From contig JAECUM010001876.1 of the NCBI GenBank assembly GCA_016617855.1, positions 1-64,000 on the forward strand: a DNA stretch of 64,000 nucleotides, read 5' to 3'. Positions 44,190 through 54,500 of this stretch are shown in pieces; position 1 is the first letter of the stretch, and every line of letters begins with the position of its first letter. Made by a program: the position numbers and the translations under genes. The DNA comes from Megalonaias nervosa (taxonomy: Eukaryota; Mollusca; Bivalvia; Unionida; Unionidae). The notes below the pieces were generated by a model that was given only the letters and a program-made list of their open reading frames with translations, did not search any database and was not told the origin of the DNA.

Positions 44190-45060
44190 AAACATGTCTG
44201 CTGCTACCATGAGCACGTGGTTCACCTCCTCCTCCTGCCAGGCCTTTTATAAAATTTGCCAAGGTTATTCCAAGAGTTGCTGCTATTATACCAGTAGCTG
44301 TTAAAACTAGCAATTTTTGCACCTTTTTCTATGAACAGTTGGCATAACACTTTGCCTATATTAACATTTCATTAACCTTCCTGATATTTTCTCAAAAGTG
44401 TTTTAATGACTGTTACAGTCCCTCAATCTAACTCTTTTATTTTCAATGTTTTGCAATAGTTTCCAAAAATTCTTGCAATATATTTTTTTTTGGTTCAGTA
44501 TGTTTCCTCATTGATGTCCTTTGTGCATTTTTAAGAAAAATCTCATTTCAAACATTTTAACATCTAGTTTCATTGATTCTCTTTTGGAACTGATTACTTA
44601 AACTTCATTGGAATAACCCTTTATCTGTCTTCTTCCTTAGTAAAAAAGTTTTATTGTTCACCTCGATCGATGTCCTTTTAAGTGAAAAGCATATCTTCAA
44701 TCTTTTTTGTCTAATTTACTAAATGGCTAATTGAAAATAGCAGTTACTTTTATTAACTGAATACATATTCTGCTTGTTTCATCAAACATCTCATTCATCA
44801 CTTTCATCTCCATGTTCTCTGGAACTATTATTCTCTGTCTTTCTGTAACAGTAAGCCCTAAAAGTTGTTGTATTTGCTTACCTGATGTTTATTATTGGAT
44901 AGTATATATTCATTTCCTTCTTGTCTAATCTAAAGATATGGAAGTCATTTCTATTTTTCCATGTAGGCAGGGAGTTAGAATCCAGTAATTTACTTGGATC
45001 TCCCTTTTTACAAATTTCTATTGGATGTTTGTCAATCTTCGTAATGCAGTGTGCTCTTTT
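44190..45060 (-). pseudogene. Decayed coding remnants of unknown, possibly viral-type, element
   Basis: On the minus strand about 45,057-44,890 reads HCITKIDKHPIEICKKGDPS, then KLLDSNSLPTWKNRNDFHIF and RLDKKEMNIYYPI. After a frameshift GKQIQQLLGLTVTERQRIIV and MNEMFDETSRICIQLIKVTA follow (to about 44,740). At 44,325-44,190 a frame reads VQKLLVLTATGIIAATLGIT and LANFIKGLAGGGGEP, a hydrophobic helix with a Gly tail like small Polinton membrane peptides. No family is named with confidence. A GTAAGC at about 44,889 could alternatively be a splice donor. Confidence 0.4.
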
Positions 45061-45895
45061 TAGTTTTTACTTGACTCTTAATTAAAATAGATTGTTTTAC
45101 ATATACATTTAAATCTTGTTTTACAATTATTTAATTTTTATTGATGCATCACACCTACATGAGCAAGAGTTTGTTATGAGTTGCAAATCTATCCTTGTTA
45201 AATTATCATTACAAGGTTTATCAATTATTCAATCAATGCTTTGTTTCAGAACATCATATTACAACGTTATCAAACTCCAAATTCAGAATCACCATCCTCG
45301 CCATTTTACACTGTTTAAATGGATCAACAGAAACAAACTTTAACCAGAATTGAATTTTTGCAGAAGGAAACAGGTAGACGCAAAATGAACAGTGAAGAAA
45401 AAGAATTTCAAATCAGAATTAAAATTAGAATATCAAACGGTACGTAATAAGTTTCCAGAAATGCTTTAGCTGAGAAAGAATTGGGGAAAATAGATGCCAA
45501 TTCTCAAAATATGCAGTATGATCTTGCTGCTACCTATTTTGCAAGCCCATTTTGACAAAGTTTGCAATAAGAACTAATTTCTTTAACTAGATTATAACTT
45601 CTCTGTTTCAAAAATTGAGCATGTCCTGGTGTCCATTTATTTTCCTACTTCTTTGTTGAATGAATTATATTCTACTTCCGAAATTATTATAGTCATGTTT
45701 AAGAATTAATTTAGGATGAGTTTAAATTCATGCTAATTATAGTTTAAATATGGCATTGAATAATTTAAAAGTAATCTTAAGTCATGTTTCCTTGAACTTA
45801 AAGTTTTTAAATGGTAGGTGGTGAAAGCAAAAGTGTCAATTTATTTTGTTTTTGTGAGGTTTAACTCCATTTTGCAATATATTATAGGCTATACA

Positions 45896-45964
45896 TGGCG
45901 GTTAGCATTATTGGTGTCGAAATAACCAAGGAAGAAACCATCGACCCACGCGAAGCTACTGGTA
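45896..45964 (+). CDS. Possible short first coding exon ending in a splice donor
   Basis: ATG at 45,896 gives MAVSIIGVEITKEETIDPRE and then ATG, followed by GTAAGT, a perfect consensus 5' splice site at about 45,961. No downstream exon recognised. Short, so it may be chance. Confidence 0.3.
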
Positions 45965-46639
45965 AGTTTTCTCACATATCCACGTTGGTCGAACCGATGC
46001 TCGAACCCACATGTAACAAATGATTTTTGTCCAAGGTTGACAAATCATCACATAAGGTAACTTCACAAAAGAAGGACGATTCATAAACAGTTTAACTTGG
46101 ATGGCAACTTGGGAAACGGTCGCAGGAATTTGAAAAGATCCAAAGCTGAAAGTTAAAACAAAAGCAATGACAGAAAACTAAGTATGTGACTGGAAAATAC
46201 TCGTGGTGAAATAATTTAGTAAAACAATATATATTACTTGATTAATTTTTTGAAATGCTTTGAGGAAAGAGATCAAGTTCAAACGGTGTTGAAACTACTT
46301 TAGAATGTCACAGTAAAGAAAATGGTAAGTAAGACAAATATAATGAACACCGTTTACCATAGAAATTAAATCTAGTTCTTACAGTTTTAACATGTTTACA
46401 AGCTGTTCAGGCTGTCAATAGGTTTACCAACAAACATGGAATAAAGTTATAAGGTTCATTATTCCCTTTTCTTTGAGTTAATTTACAATTGATAATTTGA
46501 TAGCACACGGATAATGCCCGATAGTTACGTAAATAAGTGCAAGTATTATTTTTATTTCAAACGAGTGCTAGTGGACCTACGAAAAATTATGTTCCATTGT
46601 TGAAAAGCAAACTAAAGAAAGCAAATAGGGACAAAATGA

Positions 46640-47215
46640 GTAGTGACTGAAGTACACAAATGCTTGATAAATCTGATACAATTCCTGGTTTTATGTGCTC
46701 ATGCGCAAAGTCTAAAGCAGAGCCAAAAAAGGATGTCTAGTTCGTACCACTGAATGAAAGAATAATATCAATTACACCACTATTTCTTTCCAATACTGCC
46801 CACAGACAAGAATGGCAGAGATACAATAAAGAGAATTATTTTTCAAGTTGACAAACCCAAATCAATGAAATTAAGACGTATTTGATTAGAAATCACAGAG
46901 TGTAAGAGAAAAACACAAATGAGCTTATGCTTTCTTTTATCTGGGCAGAGGTGAGCATGAATACAGCTTCAGGTGGAAAGGGAGCTGCTAGTTGAGGAGT
47001 CGCCATAATAGCAACTTTGGTGCAGCTTTACATGGGTTTGCTGCTAAAGCTTTCTGGAAAAGTAGATAAGCTAGAACATTTTAAAACCATGCGAAGTGAT
47101 ACCCCCATCCCCAAAAAGATATTCTGATACATTATCGGCAAGAATGAACCAAAAACTGTTCTAATTCCAAATGACTTCTATAACACTGACAAGGTTCATG
47201 GATAAAGTCAAAGAG
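46640..47215 (+). pseudogene. Coding-like remnant of unknown family
   Basis: Plus-strand frames read DTIPGFMCSCAKSKAEPKKD, VPLNERIISITPLFLSNTAH and RQEWQRYNKENYF, then after 46,955 GVAIIATLVQLYMGLLLKLS, GKVDKLEHFKTMRSDTPIPK and YIIGKNEPKTVLIPNDFYNT. Stops are sparse relative to the AT content. One membrane helix is evident. Function unknown. It could belong with the remnants at 44,190-45,060. Confidence 0.35.
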
Positions 47216-49500
47216 GGAATAACTGATAATAATGACAATGATGAAAATATTGATACTGAGCGAGTAAAACACATTTCAAAATTTTCAGTGAGTCCAAAAA
47301 ATAGTTACACAGTACATATCAATTACAACACGAAATAGTCGGGATTTAAGAGCCAGAGATTTATACAGACTGAATCGGATACAGTTTGCTGTTCTTTGAA
47401 ACCTAAATTGAATACATTTTCTTCAACCAGATTAATAACATGAAACATTATTCCAACGGATATTTTATTCAAATTTATTCAAGTCTCTACCTGTATACAT
47501 TTTTTGTCTCGATGAAGAATCACAGAAAAAGCTACTAAATTTTAAGAGTGACAAAAGCAGATTTACCAAAACAAGAAAAAGGTTTCAATGCACATGATGT
47601 ATGTATGGAGGGATGAAATATCTTATGTAATGAGAGGATTGCAGCTGTTGGGAATAAGGAAGCATACGATCAGAATAACTAAAAAAACCCACTTAGTAAT
47701 AGATGCATTAGAAGCTGACATGGAAACAACCAAAAAATCCAATGAAGACAATACCACATTAAATTCATAGTTAACATTTAAAGAAAGATTTAAATAATGA
47801 AATACAACAAAATAACAAAAATATTAAAAACACTGTAAATGATTTTAAACGTTCTGTATTGAATGTTGCAGATAAGATATATGCTAACACTAATTCATTT
47901 TCAGTTACCATTGTCACAGTTACAAAAAAGAGAATAATTTAACAGAATTAACCAAAGACAGAGATAACAACAAAATAACTGAGCTACCGACTTAAGCTAT
48001 TACATTAAAAATGTTGAAGATCGTGATTTGCCAAGTCATGATGAACTTTCTGTTAAAATGAAACAATCACAGAGTTGCAAAACAATCTGCTCATTAAAAA
48101 CCTGGTTATTGCTATCAGTGTGACAGTAGGGATATTGATGAAGGCGACAAAAGTTGGAAAGGAATTAGCAGCGATTTAATAGATTTGAAACATAATTTCA
48201 GAACAGAGATAGATCTAGTAAAAACAGATCACACAATATTAAACCCATTGTGCTTTAAGTGAAATAAACTTGTAAACTGAAGTTTTAAAAAAATCGCAGA
48301 GGCATTCAAAACTGAATTAATACAGAAATAGGTATAAGATGTCTTGCAGCTGAAATGGATCAAATTATAAACGCGCTTGACAAAGAAGCAAAACAAAAAA
48401 AATAAAATAAAACAAAAAAAAAAAAAGGAGACAAAAAACAAACCCTAAGGCAAATACCTCAATGTAAATTATTTATATTACTTTATATTTTTGTCATTGA
48501 TGTAATTCATACTGGTGACATTATTGTAGGAATGAGTAAAATTGACGATGACTGTTATGAAACTATATTCTTGCAAACGTTTAGTTGTGAGGTCACACCT
48601 TTATCATTAGTTCAAATTATTGAACTAAATTGTGTACTATAAAGCTTTGCTACATATAGATTGCACCATAATTTAAATAGCAATGTTTCTCAAAACTAAA
48701 ATAAGCACATTTATAAAATGTGCATAATGTCCATTAAGTTATGATCCTTCCTCATTCAGAAGTTTTGTCTTTGGCAAACAAAAGCTTGATTTGAAGAGGG
48801 TAGGTATAATATGTTCCACATGCCTTAACCAGTTAGTTCTGGCTAAATTATATTTACAAAATTGTTCAACTAACATGCTGACACAACATTAAACAACAAA
48901 AAAGATTTTAAAAAAAAATAGAAAACATGGTTCAAGAAGATGTGACAATTATTATTTTGCTTACTCAGAGAAGACCATCCACAAGTTTTATTGTTTGCAA
49001 ATAAATGGCTCAACATCCTGGATAACCTAACTACTCTAAACTGGTGTGTTTTGTATTAAATTCCCCCCATTCTGGCCAATGGGGTTCGTCAGTATTTTTC
49101 TTTCTTTCTTTCTATCTCTCTTATTTTCCTTTATTTAGATGAGGAGGCTCTCCATCATTTTCAAAAAGTACATTTACTAGTTTTAAATTCGTGAAAATAA
49201 AGCTGACTTCTATGTTAAAAAAGGGTCCCGGCACTATAGCCTCAAGACTGAGTATAGAGACAATAGGAATGGAACAGGTGGGATGACGTCACGGTACTGG
49301 AGATTGGCAACAATGTGGCAAGTGGCTGACCTGAACACGCACAGCTACTCTAGGTAGGGACAAATACAAGAGAGACAGAGACATATACAACACAACCATA
49401 GATTGATGAACATCAATCTATCATACCCAAATTATGCAACCGACTGAAAATAAGTTTAGGTAAGAGAATAATGTTTTTGGGAGTTAAATATAATATATAC
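47216..49500. other. AT-rich interval with A-rich tract
   Basis: Weak coding-like words only. A long A-rich tract lies at 48,386-48,440 and may be the poly-A tail of an old retrocopy. The (TTTC)n run at 49,096-49,112 is short. The left border of element D must fall near or after 49,100, but no inverted repeat could be placed. Confidence 0.4.
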
Positions 49501-49557
49501 AATGGACTAAAAAATTTTTAGGCAAGAAAGAATAAATCTTTTCGAGGCATATGAAAG

Positions 49558-49575
49558 TGGCCCTGAAAAGGGCCA
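49558..49575 (-). terminator. Histone-type 3' stem-loop after the minus-strand gene
   Basis: On the minus strand TGGCCCTTTTCAGGGCCA is a seven-base-pair stem with the loop TTTC, matching the histone consensus GGYYCTTTTCAGRGCC exactly in its inner 16 bases. It begins 27 bases after the stop codon, typical histone spacing. A purine-rich GAAAAGA about 15 bases further on resembles the U7 snRNA-binding element. Confidence 0.85.
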
Positions 49576-49601
49576 TTGGTGTTTATGTTAACACCAGTTC
49601 G

Positions 49602-49835
49602 TTAACATAGAGGACATCGCACTGATCTTCTTCTCTTTATCAAACTTTGTCTAACCTCTAGACCATAGATGAGGGCTCGCTTCAGACAACCCTGTCTCTC
49701 CACATAGCATCTTCTTTTCCAAACAGTAGTGTCGGTGATCCGGATGATGGTCCATGATGATTTAACATACATGGGTAAGTCCGTACGGAACAGCATCGAC
49801 GATAGGAGAGTAGAGGATTCAACGTTTGTCCACAT
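49602..49835 (-). CDS. Small basic protein with histone-type 3' end, divergent partner gene
   Basis: A 77-residue frame starts at the ATG at 49,835 and ends at 49,602. It begins MWTNVESSTLLSSMLFRTDL and ends with a basic, cysteine-containing tail (LIKRRRSVRCPLC). I do not recognise the family; it is not an obvious core histone. It shares a 188-bp promoter with the gene at 50,024 and has a TATA box (TATAAATA on the minus strand at 49,878-49,886) about 45 bases upstream. Conserved processing signals on both sides support that it is or was expressed. One or more frameshifts could hide a longer original protein. Confidence 0.5.
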   Translation of the reverse strand: MWTNVESSTLLSSMLFRTDLPMYVKSSWTIIRITDTTVWKRRCYVERQGCLKRALIYGLEVRQSLIKRRRSVRCPLC

Positions 49836-50023
49836 CTTGTGACGAGAACAGGTGAAGGGAATGAAGTGAACCGCGTTTATTTATAGTGGAAGACCTGATC
49901 GAAACGGATTGAGATTGTTCACTTCGTGGAGTCTGTCTTCCAATCCGACGTGACGTTACATTCGCTATATAGGTGCGCTAGCGTCTGTGCGTAGTGAATT
50001 GAAGCGACATTGTTTTTTGAAAC
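49836..50023. promoter_or_regulatory. Bidirectional promoter with a TATA box facing each way
   Basis: The 188 bp between divergent ATGs holds TATAAATA (minus strand, 49,878-49,886) and CTATATAGG (plus strand, 49,965-49,973), each 40-60 bases before its ATG. Near the plus-strand TATA box lies CGACGTGACGTTA (49,946-49,958), containing the CRE-like TGACGT. The layout resembles that of divergent histone gene pairs. Confidence 0.65.
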
Positions 50024-50665
50024 ATGACGGAAACTAAGAAGACAATAAATTGGGGTGCACCGGCCGTGGAGACGAGAAGCGATGGCATAGCAGCCACTAC
50101 CAAAGTTAACATAGGGCTACATCCAGAAGAGGTCGATTTTAATTGGGATTTAGTAGATTTTCTCTCTTCGCAAGAATTTGTTCCATTACCAGTATCTTCA
50201 CCACCTTCTCCTTCTTTACCACTGGTCGAGGATTTTAAACAGAGACAGAAAGAAGAATTGGAGAAATTTTTACAACAGCAGAAAGAAGCAGAACAAGCTT
50301 TTCTCCTTCAACAGCAACAGCGAGAGGAAGAACAGGCAAGAAGGAAACGACAGGAAGAAGAAGACGAAGAAGAAGCAGAGAAGAAACAAGGTCTAGGAGA
50401 AAAGGAGAACAGTGAAAGTCAAACGGTAACGGTACTCTTAGACATTTTGGCAGAGTTAAGAAGTCTGAAACAAATGTATCAGACTTCTTTATTACGACCC
50501 AAGAGACAAAGACCTTCCCGAGCCAAACAGTCCAACCTTGTTAGTACGCCGGAGATACCACCCCTAGTGATTTCTACCCAATCATCGACGGGAGCAGGTC
50601 CAGAAGTTGGCCTTGGCCGTGGCAAAAGCTTAAGGCAGTTAAAGCTGATTGCTTCTCGTTCCTGA
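50024..50665 (+). CDS. Coiled-coil Gln/Glu/Lys-rich protein with histone-type 3' end
   Basis: This 213-residue frame is undamaged. N-terminal part: MTETKKTINWGAPAVETRSD. A Pro/Ser linker (VSSPPSPSLPL) leads to a long charged coiled coil rich in Gln, Glu, Arg and Lys (residues about 70-130), with runs like LLQQQQREEEQARRKRQEEE. The C-terminal part is basic (LRPKRQRPSRAKQSN). It looks like a DNA- or capsid-associated internal protein, but no family is recognised. Its stop TGA at 50,663-50,665 is followed 33 bases later by a histone-type stem-loop. Confidence 0.65.
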   Translation: MTETKKTINWGAPAVETRSDGIAATTKVNIGLHPEEVDFNWDLVDFLSSQEFVPLPVSSPPSPSLPLVEDFKQRQKEELEKFLQQQKEAEQAFLLQQQQREEEQARRKRQEEEDEEEAEKKQGLGEKENSESQTVTVLLDILAELRSLKQMYQTSLLRPKRQRPSRAKQSNLVSTPEIPPLVISTQSSTGAGPEVGLGRGKSLRQLKLIASRS

Positions 50666-50698
50666 GTTTGTTTTTATTATAAAAAACAAACACCCAAC

Positions 50699-50714
50699 GG
50701 TCCTTTTCAGGGCC
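50699..50714 (+). terminator. Histone-type 3' stem-loop after the coiled-coil gene
   Basis: GGTCCTTTTCAGGGCC forms a six-base-pair stem (one U-G pair) with the TTTC loop, followed by ACTCACTTC. It matches GGYYCTTTTCAGRGCC at every position. A purine-rich GAAAAAAGA lies about 13 bases downstream (50,728-50,736), where histone mRNAs carry the U7-binding element. Confidence 0.85.
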
Positions 50715-50977
50715 ACTCACTTCTTTTGAAAAAAGATAGTATTCATTTTGCCTCAATCACTTAAAACTCAAAATCCCTATTTTTTAACCCTATGATGTAC
50801 GTGTGTGAGTGCGTGAGTGTAGGCCCTTAGTCTAAAAAATCAAAACCAGGAGACACTTACGTTGTTCTGTCTGGCCTATTTTGGTACACATTTTACAATC
50901 CAATTCACAACACAATACAACACTTTAGAAAAGTTCATAGACTTCTTCTGTGTCTTTTTTTTTTTTGTTCACTCTCT

Positions 50978-51397
50978 CTATTTTCTGATTTTCTTAACTT
51001 TCACAGGTTTTTCCTCCTCTTCTTCCTGACTTTTTTCTCGTCTTCTTTTCTTCTCTTTCTGAAAGTGTCGGGGTTCTTCCTTTGCCGAGGGCATCTCTTC
51101 TTCTTCCTCCTCCTCCTCCTGCTCCTGTTGTTTCTTAGGGCAATCTGAAGACCAATATCCTTTCTCTTGACAACGATAACAGGTATCTTGACTTTTGTCT
51201 CTTTTGACATTGGTCTTGCTTTTTTGACAGTCTGGACATTCTGTAGCCCAATGCCCTTTCTTCTGACAGATATAGCAAGTATCTTGACTTTTATCTCGAA
51301 AGGAGAGGGAGCAGTCCGTCGGCTTGTCTGAAGAAAACTCTCGCATGACACCTCGCAAAGCTCTAATCAGAAGTTCGATCTGTGTGGGCTGTGCCAT
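50978..51397 (-). CDS. Zinc-knuckle (CCHC) protein with acidic and basic tail
   Basis: A 139-residue open frame starts MAQPTQIELLIRALRGVMRE. Two knuckles stand in tandem, each led by the same RDKSQDTCY. The first is CYICQKKGHWATEC (canonical CX2CX4HX4C). The second is CYRCQEKGYWSSDC, where the zinc-binding His is Tyr. A Glu tract (EEEEEEEEM) and a Lys/Arg/Glu tail follow. Such knuckles bind single-stranded nucleic acid. A minus-strand TATA box lies at 51,452-51,461, about 55 bases upstream. It diverges from the polymerase gene. A role in genome or RNA binding is inferred. Confidence 0.75.
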   Translation of the reverse strand: MAQPTQIELLIRALRGVMREFSSDKPTDCSLSFRDKSQDTCYICQKKGHWATECPDCQKSKTNVKRDKSQDTCYRCQEKGYWSSDCPKKQQEQEEEEEEEEMPSAKEEPRHFQKEKKRRREKSQEEEEEKPVKVKKIRK

Positions 51398-51451
51398 CGT
51401 GCTGGTCGACTTGAGAGTGAAATAAATACTGAGAGGGAAGGCACTAGCCCT

Positions 51452-51461
51452 TTATATATAC
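51452..51461 (-). promoter_or_regulatory. TATA box upstream of the zinc-knuckle gene
   Basis: TATATATAAA on the minus strand, about 55 bases before the ATG at 51,397. The same spacing is seen at the promoters of 49,835, 50,024 and 57,125, which makes chance less likely. Confidence 0.6.
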
Positions 51462-51568
51462 ACTGAGCCTGACATGGATATAAAGGTGTCCATGGCGTTT
51501 CAAATGTAGTCATTTGACTTTTTGCAGTCACGATCGCATTATTTCGTAAAGAAAGGAGAAGAAAGTAA

Positions 51569-54500
51569 GTGGCAGAACGTGACTTATCGCTTCACACAGT
51601 AGCTGAAGTCTTGGCTCAAATTCATGACAGCGATTTTGAAAATGACATGAGTGAGCCAGAATCCAGACCCAGAGAGTCTACACCCAACCAACGCTCATCA
51701 CCACAAGTAAACCCTGTACTATCACATCCGAGAGACGGACAAACGCTCCTCTAGAAAATTTAGAATCACAGCCTACACGTACACGGTGAAGTTTAAAGAT
51801 TTCAAGTCAGACGTACCGCCTAAGAAAGCAGAGGGGTTCATCACCGACGTGTGGGATTCTTTGTTAACCACACTGAAATAGCAATGTGAAGCCAAAGAAG
51901 ACGATCGCTTGAGACTTTCCATTCATCACGACAGTTTGAAGTCCCCCGTTTGGATCGAGTTTAGCAGCCCGGCAGAATTGACACCTACCAAAGTCATTGA
52001 CAAAATTCAACACGTGCAGCAATCTAACGACAAGTTTCACATCACCGACGGAAAAGCGACACTGTTCATGACCCACGTTTCTCTTCCCCAAGGGACCGGA
52101 CAACGCAAAAAGGTGTTATTGGTAGACGACCTTCGCAGCATCATTCGCGGCCTCGTTCAAATTAATAAAACTCAAGACCAGATGTGTTTAGCCTGTGCCA
52201 TCGTGGTGGGACGAACGTATGCCGACAAGAACGAGACGGCATAATGGAAAAGAGCCTGGAAAGCTATTCGACAATCGAACCGAGCCAAACAACAAGGAGA
52301 AGCAAAACTCCTGTTACAGCAAGCGGGGATGTCCAAAGACACACCCTGCGGCATTCCTGAGATGGAAAAATTGCAAGACGTCTTGGCTCCACGCTTCATT
52401 TTGAAAGTGCACCCTCAAGAAGTGCGCGGACCTCTGTTGTTTCGAGGCAAAGATTTCAAAGACGGAAAATACATTCACGTCTATCATCACAATGAAGATT
52501 TCGATGCTATTACCAGTATCACTGCATTCCTGTCATACAGCTATTACTGTGAGAAATGTGACTATGGCTATAACAATCGAGAGCAACACAAACATTGTGG
52601 ATCAAAATGTTCAGGATGTTTGGCCTCTAAACCCTGCCTGGACGAAGGACAAGAACGAGTGGATTGCCCAGCTTGTCAACGCACTTTTGTCAGTCCAACC
52701 TGTTACCAACAACATTTGAAGACGCAAGTTTCATAGGATAAATGTGCTTGTCAACTCCTGAGATTGTGCCCTACTTGTAGACAAGGCATACGTGCCAATA
52801 GTGCCCAGTTACACGTCTGTTCAGGAAAGAAACGATGCCACATTTGTCGCCATATCGTGGACTTGGAACACAAATGCTACATTCAAAAATACCGTTAAAA
52901 ACATGAAGAGGAAGAAGAAGAAGATGACCAGAAGAAAGGCAATGTCATCTTTTTCGATTTCGAATGCATTCAGGAGACCGGCATTCAAATTCCTAATTTC
53001 TGCGGGGCTCAACGAGCGTGCGAGAAGTGCATCCAAGAGCCTATCATTACTCATTGCCCTCACTGTAGCAAGATTCCTGGAGGACGTGAACAAATCTTTC
53101 TGGGACCAAACACGTTGGCCGATTTCGCCCAATGCATCGTAGACACCATGGACGAGACGTGGAGCCAAGAGGACATCGAACATTACGGAGATTGCCATCG
53201 CTATGCCACGGTGATGGCTCACAATTTCTCGGGATACGGTGGATAGTTTCTTATGAGATACTATACGGAACAAAGCACCGAACGTCCTAAAGTGTCTTTG
53301 AACGGAGCCAAAATTATTTCCAAGCAAGTGGGCCAAGTGCAGTTTAAAGATTCGATGAGTTACTTGGCCATGCCTTTGAGTCGCATGCCTAAAACGTTTG
53401 GAATGACAGAAATGGCCAAAGGCTATTTTCCGCACTTTTTCAATACCGAAGCCAGTCAACACGCCGTTCTAGCCCATTTGCCTGAGGCTCACTACTACGA
53501 CCCCGACAACATCCGTACCGAACAATGAGAAGCTTTCTATGCTTGGTACCAGACTCACGTCTCGAACCCTTTCGACATTCAGGAAGAAAAAATGTTAAAA
53601 TATTGTCGTTCCGACGTGAACATTTTACGGCATTGCTGTGGAAAATTTCGAGAGCTGTTCATGGAACACGGACTGATCGATCCTTTGAAAGAAATCTGCA
53701 CCATTGCCAAAGCGTGTTCCTTAGTGTACCGCCAACGATTCATGCCCGAAATCACCTTGTCTGTCATAAGTCCTCAAACGACTAAATTTGTCAAACGCCA
53801 ATATTCGGTCAAAGCCCTACGCTGGTTACATTACTTGTGCGACGAGCAACACAAATGGATCCAACACGCTCGCAACGGAGGAGGTGAAAAGACCATTGGA
53901 AGGTATTCAGTGGATGGCTGGGACTTAGAAAACCCCAAGATTGTGTACGAGTTTAAAAGTTGCTTATTTCACGGATGTCCCATCTGTTACCCTCAACGTA
54001 ACACCACAAATCAGTTTTTACAACAGACCATGGAAGACTTGTACCATGCCACTTGTCAGCGGCGAATGAAGTTAGAAGAGCAAGGATACCAGTGGTAGAA
54101 ATGTGGGAACACGAGTACGGTCACCGTTTGAAAACCGATCCCGAGTTTAAGCGCATCGTGGAAAGTTACAAGCTGGTGGACCCTCTGAACCCGCGGGACA
54201 GTTTGTACGGAGGACGGAGGAATGCCACCTGTTTGTTGTACCAAGTCGACGAGGAGAAAGGAGAAGAAATCAAATACTTGGACGTGTGTTCTCTGTATCC
54301 GTACGTGTGCAAATATTGTCACTTTCCCGCAGTGCACCCGCAATTGCTGACGGAACATATCTACGTGGAAAACATTCGACAATACGAAGGATTGATCAAG
54401 TGCAAAGTCTTGCCGCCCACGAACTTGTATCATCCCGTTTTACAACACCATTGCCAAGGAAAACTGATGTTTCCCTTGTGTCGTACTTGTGCCGAAACGT

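Noticed and set aside
48229..48441. Minus-strand Phe-rich frame
   Set aside because: It arises from the A-rich tract on the plus strand.
51001..51351. Second minus-strand frame with Lys/Arg-rich tail
   Set aside because: It overlaps the zinc-knuckle gene in another frame and lacks the CCHC pattern.
52821..53462. Minus-strand frame of 213 codons
   Set aside because: It lies opposite the polymerase gene, whose plus-strand frame has clear exonuclease motifs; it is a shadow.
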